The position numbers were made by a program, and so were the translations under genes. Of a stretch of 32,367 bases of DNA, positions 32,072 through 32,367 are shown one piece after another. Positions within the stretch are counted from its first letter, which is position 1, and each line of letters starts with the position of its first letter. The stretch is from the NCBI RefSeq assembly GCF_900114255.1, contig NZ_FOSL01000034.1, forward strand, positions 1 through 32,367. The letters are read 5' to 3'. Source of the stretch: Neomesorhizobium albiziae. Its GTDB lineage: Bacteria; Pseudomonadota; Alphaproteobacteria; Rhizobiales; Rhizobiaceae. The notes beneath the pieces were generated by a model that was not told the origin of the DNA, searched no databases, and saw only the letters and a list, made by a program, of their open reading frames with translations.

Positions 32072-32367
32072 GAGCATTTCAGGTTTTGACAGAAGCGTAT
32101 CCGGCGTTTGCGAAGTAATTGGAGCATTCGTGGGGCTCGATGTTTGCGGCGAGGTTGCCGACATCTCGCCAGGTATCCTCAATGGTTCGCTTCTGTGCGA
32201 GGCGCATCCAATGCTTGATCTTGGCGAAAGCCTGTTCGATCGGGTTGAGGTCTGGCGAGTAGGGCGGCAGGTACCAAAGCCTGGCGTCGGCGGCGCGGAT
32301 CATTTGCCGGACGGCTGCCGACTTGTGGGAGCCGAGATTGTCCATCACGACGATGTCGCCGGGCCTG
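32072..32367 (-). mobile_element. IS630-type insertion sequence, one end, runs off the window
   Basis: The element appears to begin right after a TA dinucleotide (32070-32071) in the IS110 gene, with the end sequence GAGCATTTCAGGTTTTGAC. IS630 elements insert at and duplicate TA. The other end is outside the window, so the boundary is inferred from the loss of IS110 homology. Confidence 0.65.
32079..32367 (-). CDS. IS630-family transposase, C-terminal part
   Basis: The last 95 or so codons of a DDE transposase; the 5' part is beyond the window edge. The second catalytic Asp lies in [11 protein letters not shown] and the Glu in [20 protein letters not shown], the hallmark of the family. The C-terminus [16 protein letters not shown] is usual for rhizobial members. 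The stop codon is only seven bases from the inferred element end. Confidence 0.9.
   Translation of the reverse strand, partial: RPGDIVVMDNLGSHKSAAVRQMIRAADARLWYLPPYSPDLNPIEQAFAKIKHWMRLAQKRTIEDTWRDVGNLAANIEPHECSNYFANAGYASVKT

Noticed and set aside
1-32367. CRISPR arrays, tRNA or rRNA genes
   Set aside because: No regularly spaced repeats, cloverleaf-like sequences or rRNA segments were noticed by eye. A covariance-model scan was not possible here.

Overview
The window looks like part of a repABC plasmid (or secondary replicon) of a Rhizobiales alphaproteobacterium of the Rhizobium/Mesorhizobium/Sinorhizobium type. The main evidence is a complete repA-repB-repC replication/partition unit (21934-25539, minus strand) with an antisense-RNA promoter and terminator in the repB-repC gap and two near-identical palindromes flanking repA. 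A DUF1403-ScpB pair and a tyrosine recombinase sit beside it. GC-rich codon use and LysR, GlxA and MarR regulators agree. No rRNA, tRNA or CRISPR array was seen.

Layout. 1-1064: end of a LuxR/NarL-type regulator and a small, probably frameshifted rhizobial hypothetical gene. 1065-4912: a betaine-type solute island, with a ProX-like lipoprotein and a BCCT transporter in one operon, divergent from a GlxA-type AraC regulator. 5024-6455: a decayed transposase end, then a MarR regulator divergent from a VOC (PhnB-like) protein with a perfect 22-bp operator. 6612-7526: a PIN-domain toxin-antitoxin pair behind an inverted-repeat operator.

7700-14049 is the most interesting part. A minus-strand operon with every junction overlapping encodes a 69-residue peptide ending in a Cys-containing tail, a YcaO cyclodehydratase/thioamide-synthase homologue, a TfuA homologue, and an 880-residue protein combining a divergent class III cyclase domain, a STAND-type ATPase and a helical repeat region. 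Divergent from it, across a 347-bp gap rich in inverted repeats, is a predicted heme-oxygenase-like metalloenzyme. I read this as an uncharacterised ribosomal peptide (RiPP) pathway, possibly thioamide- or azoline-forming, with a built-in signalling protein.

14050-16874: decayed DoxX and flavin-reductase genes, then an intact class III adenylate cyclase gene. 16925-25716: plasmid maintenance, comprising ScpB, DUF1403, a DUF1778/GNAT toxin-antitoxin pair, a tyrosine recombinase, a RES/ParS-type pair whose toxin is frameshifted, and repCBA. 25791-27014: relics of a sugar ABC transporter fused by deletion, an orphan LacI-type operator and a DHFR-family relic. 27146-29994: an alpha/beta hydrolase whose in-frame upstream sequence still encodes a Tat signal peptide, an isochorismatase-family hydrolase and a LysR regulator. 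30442-32367: a squalene-cyclase-like gene broken by one amber codon, then an IS110 transposase gene that is frameshifted and apparently cut by an IS630-type element running off the window.
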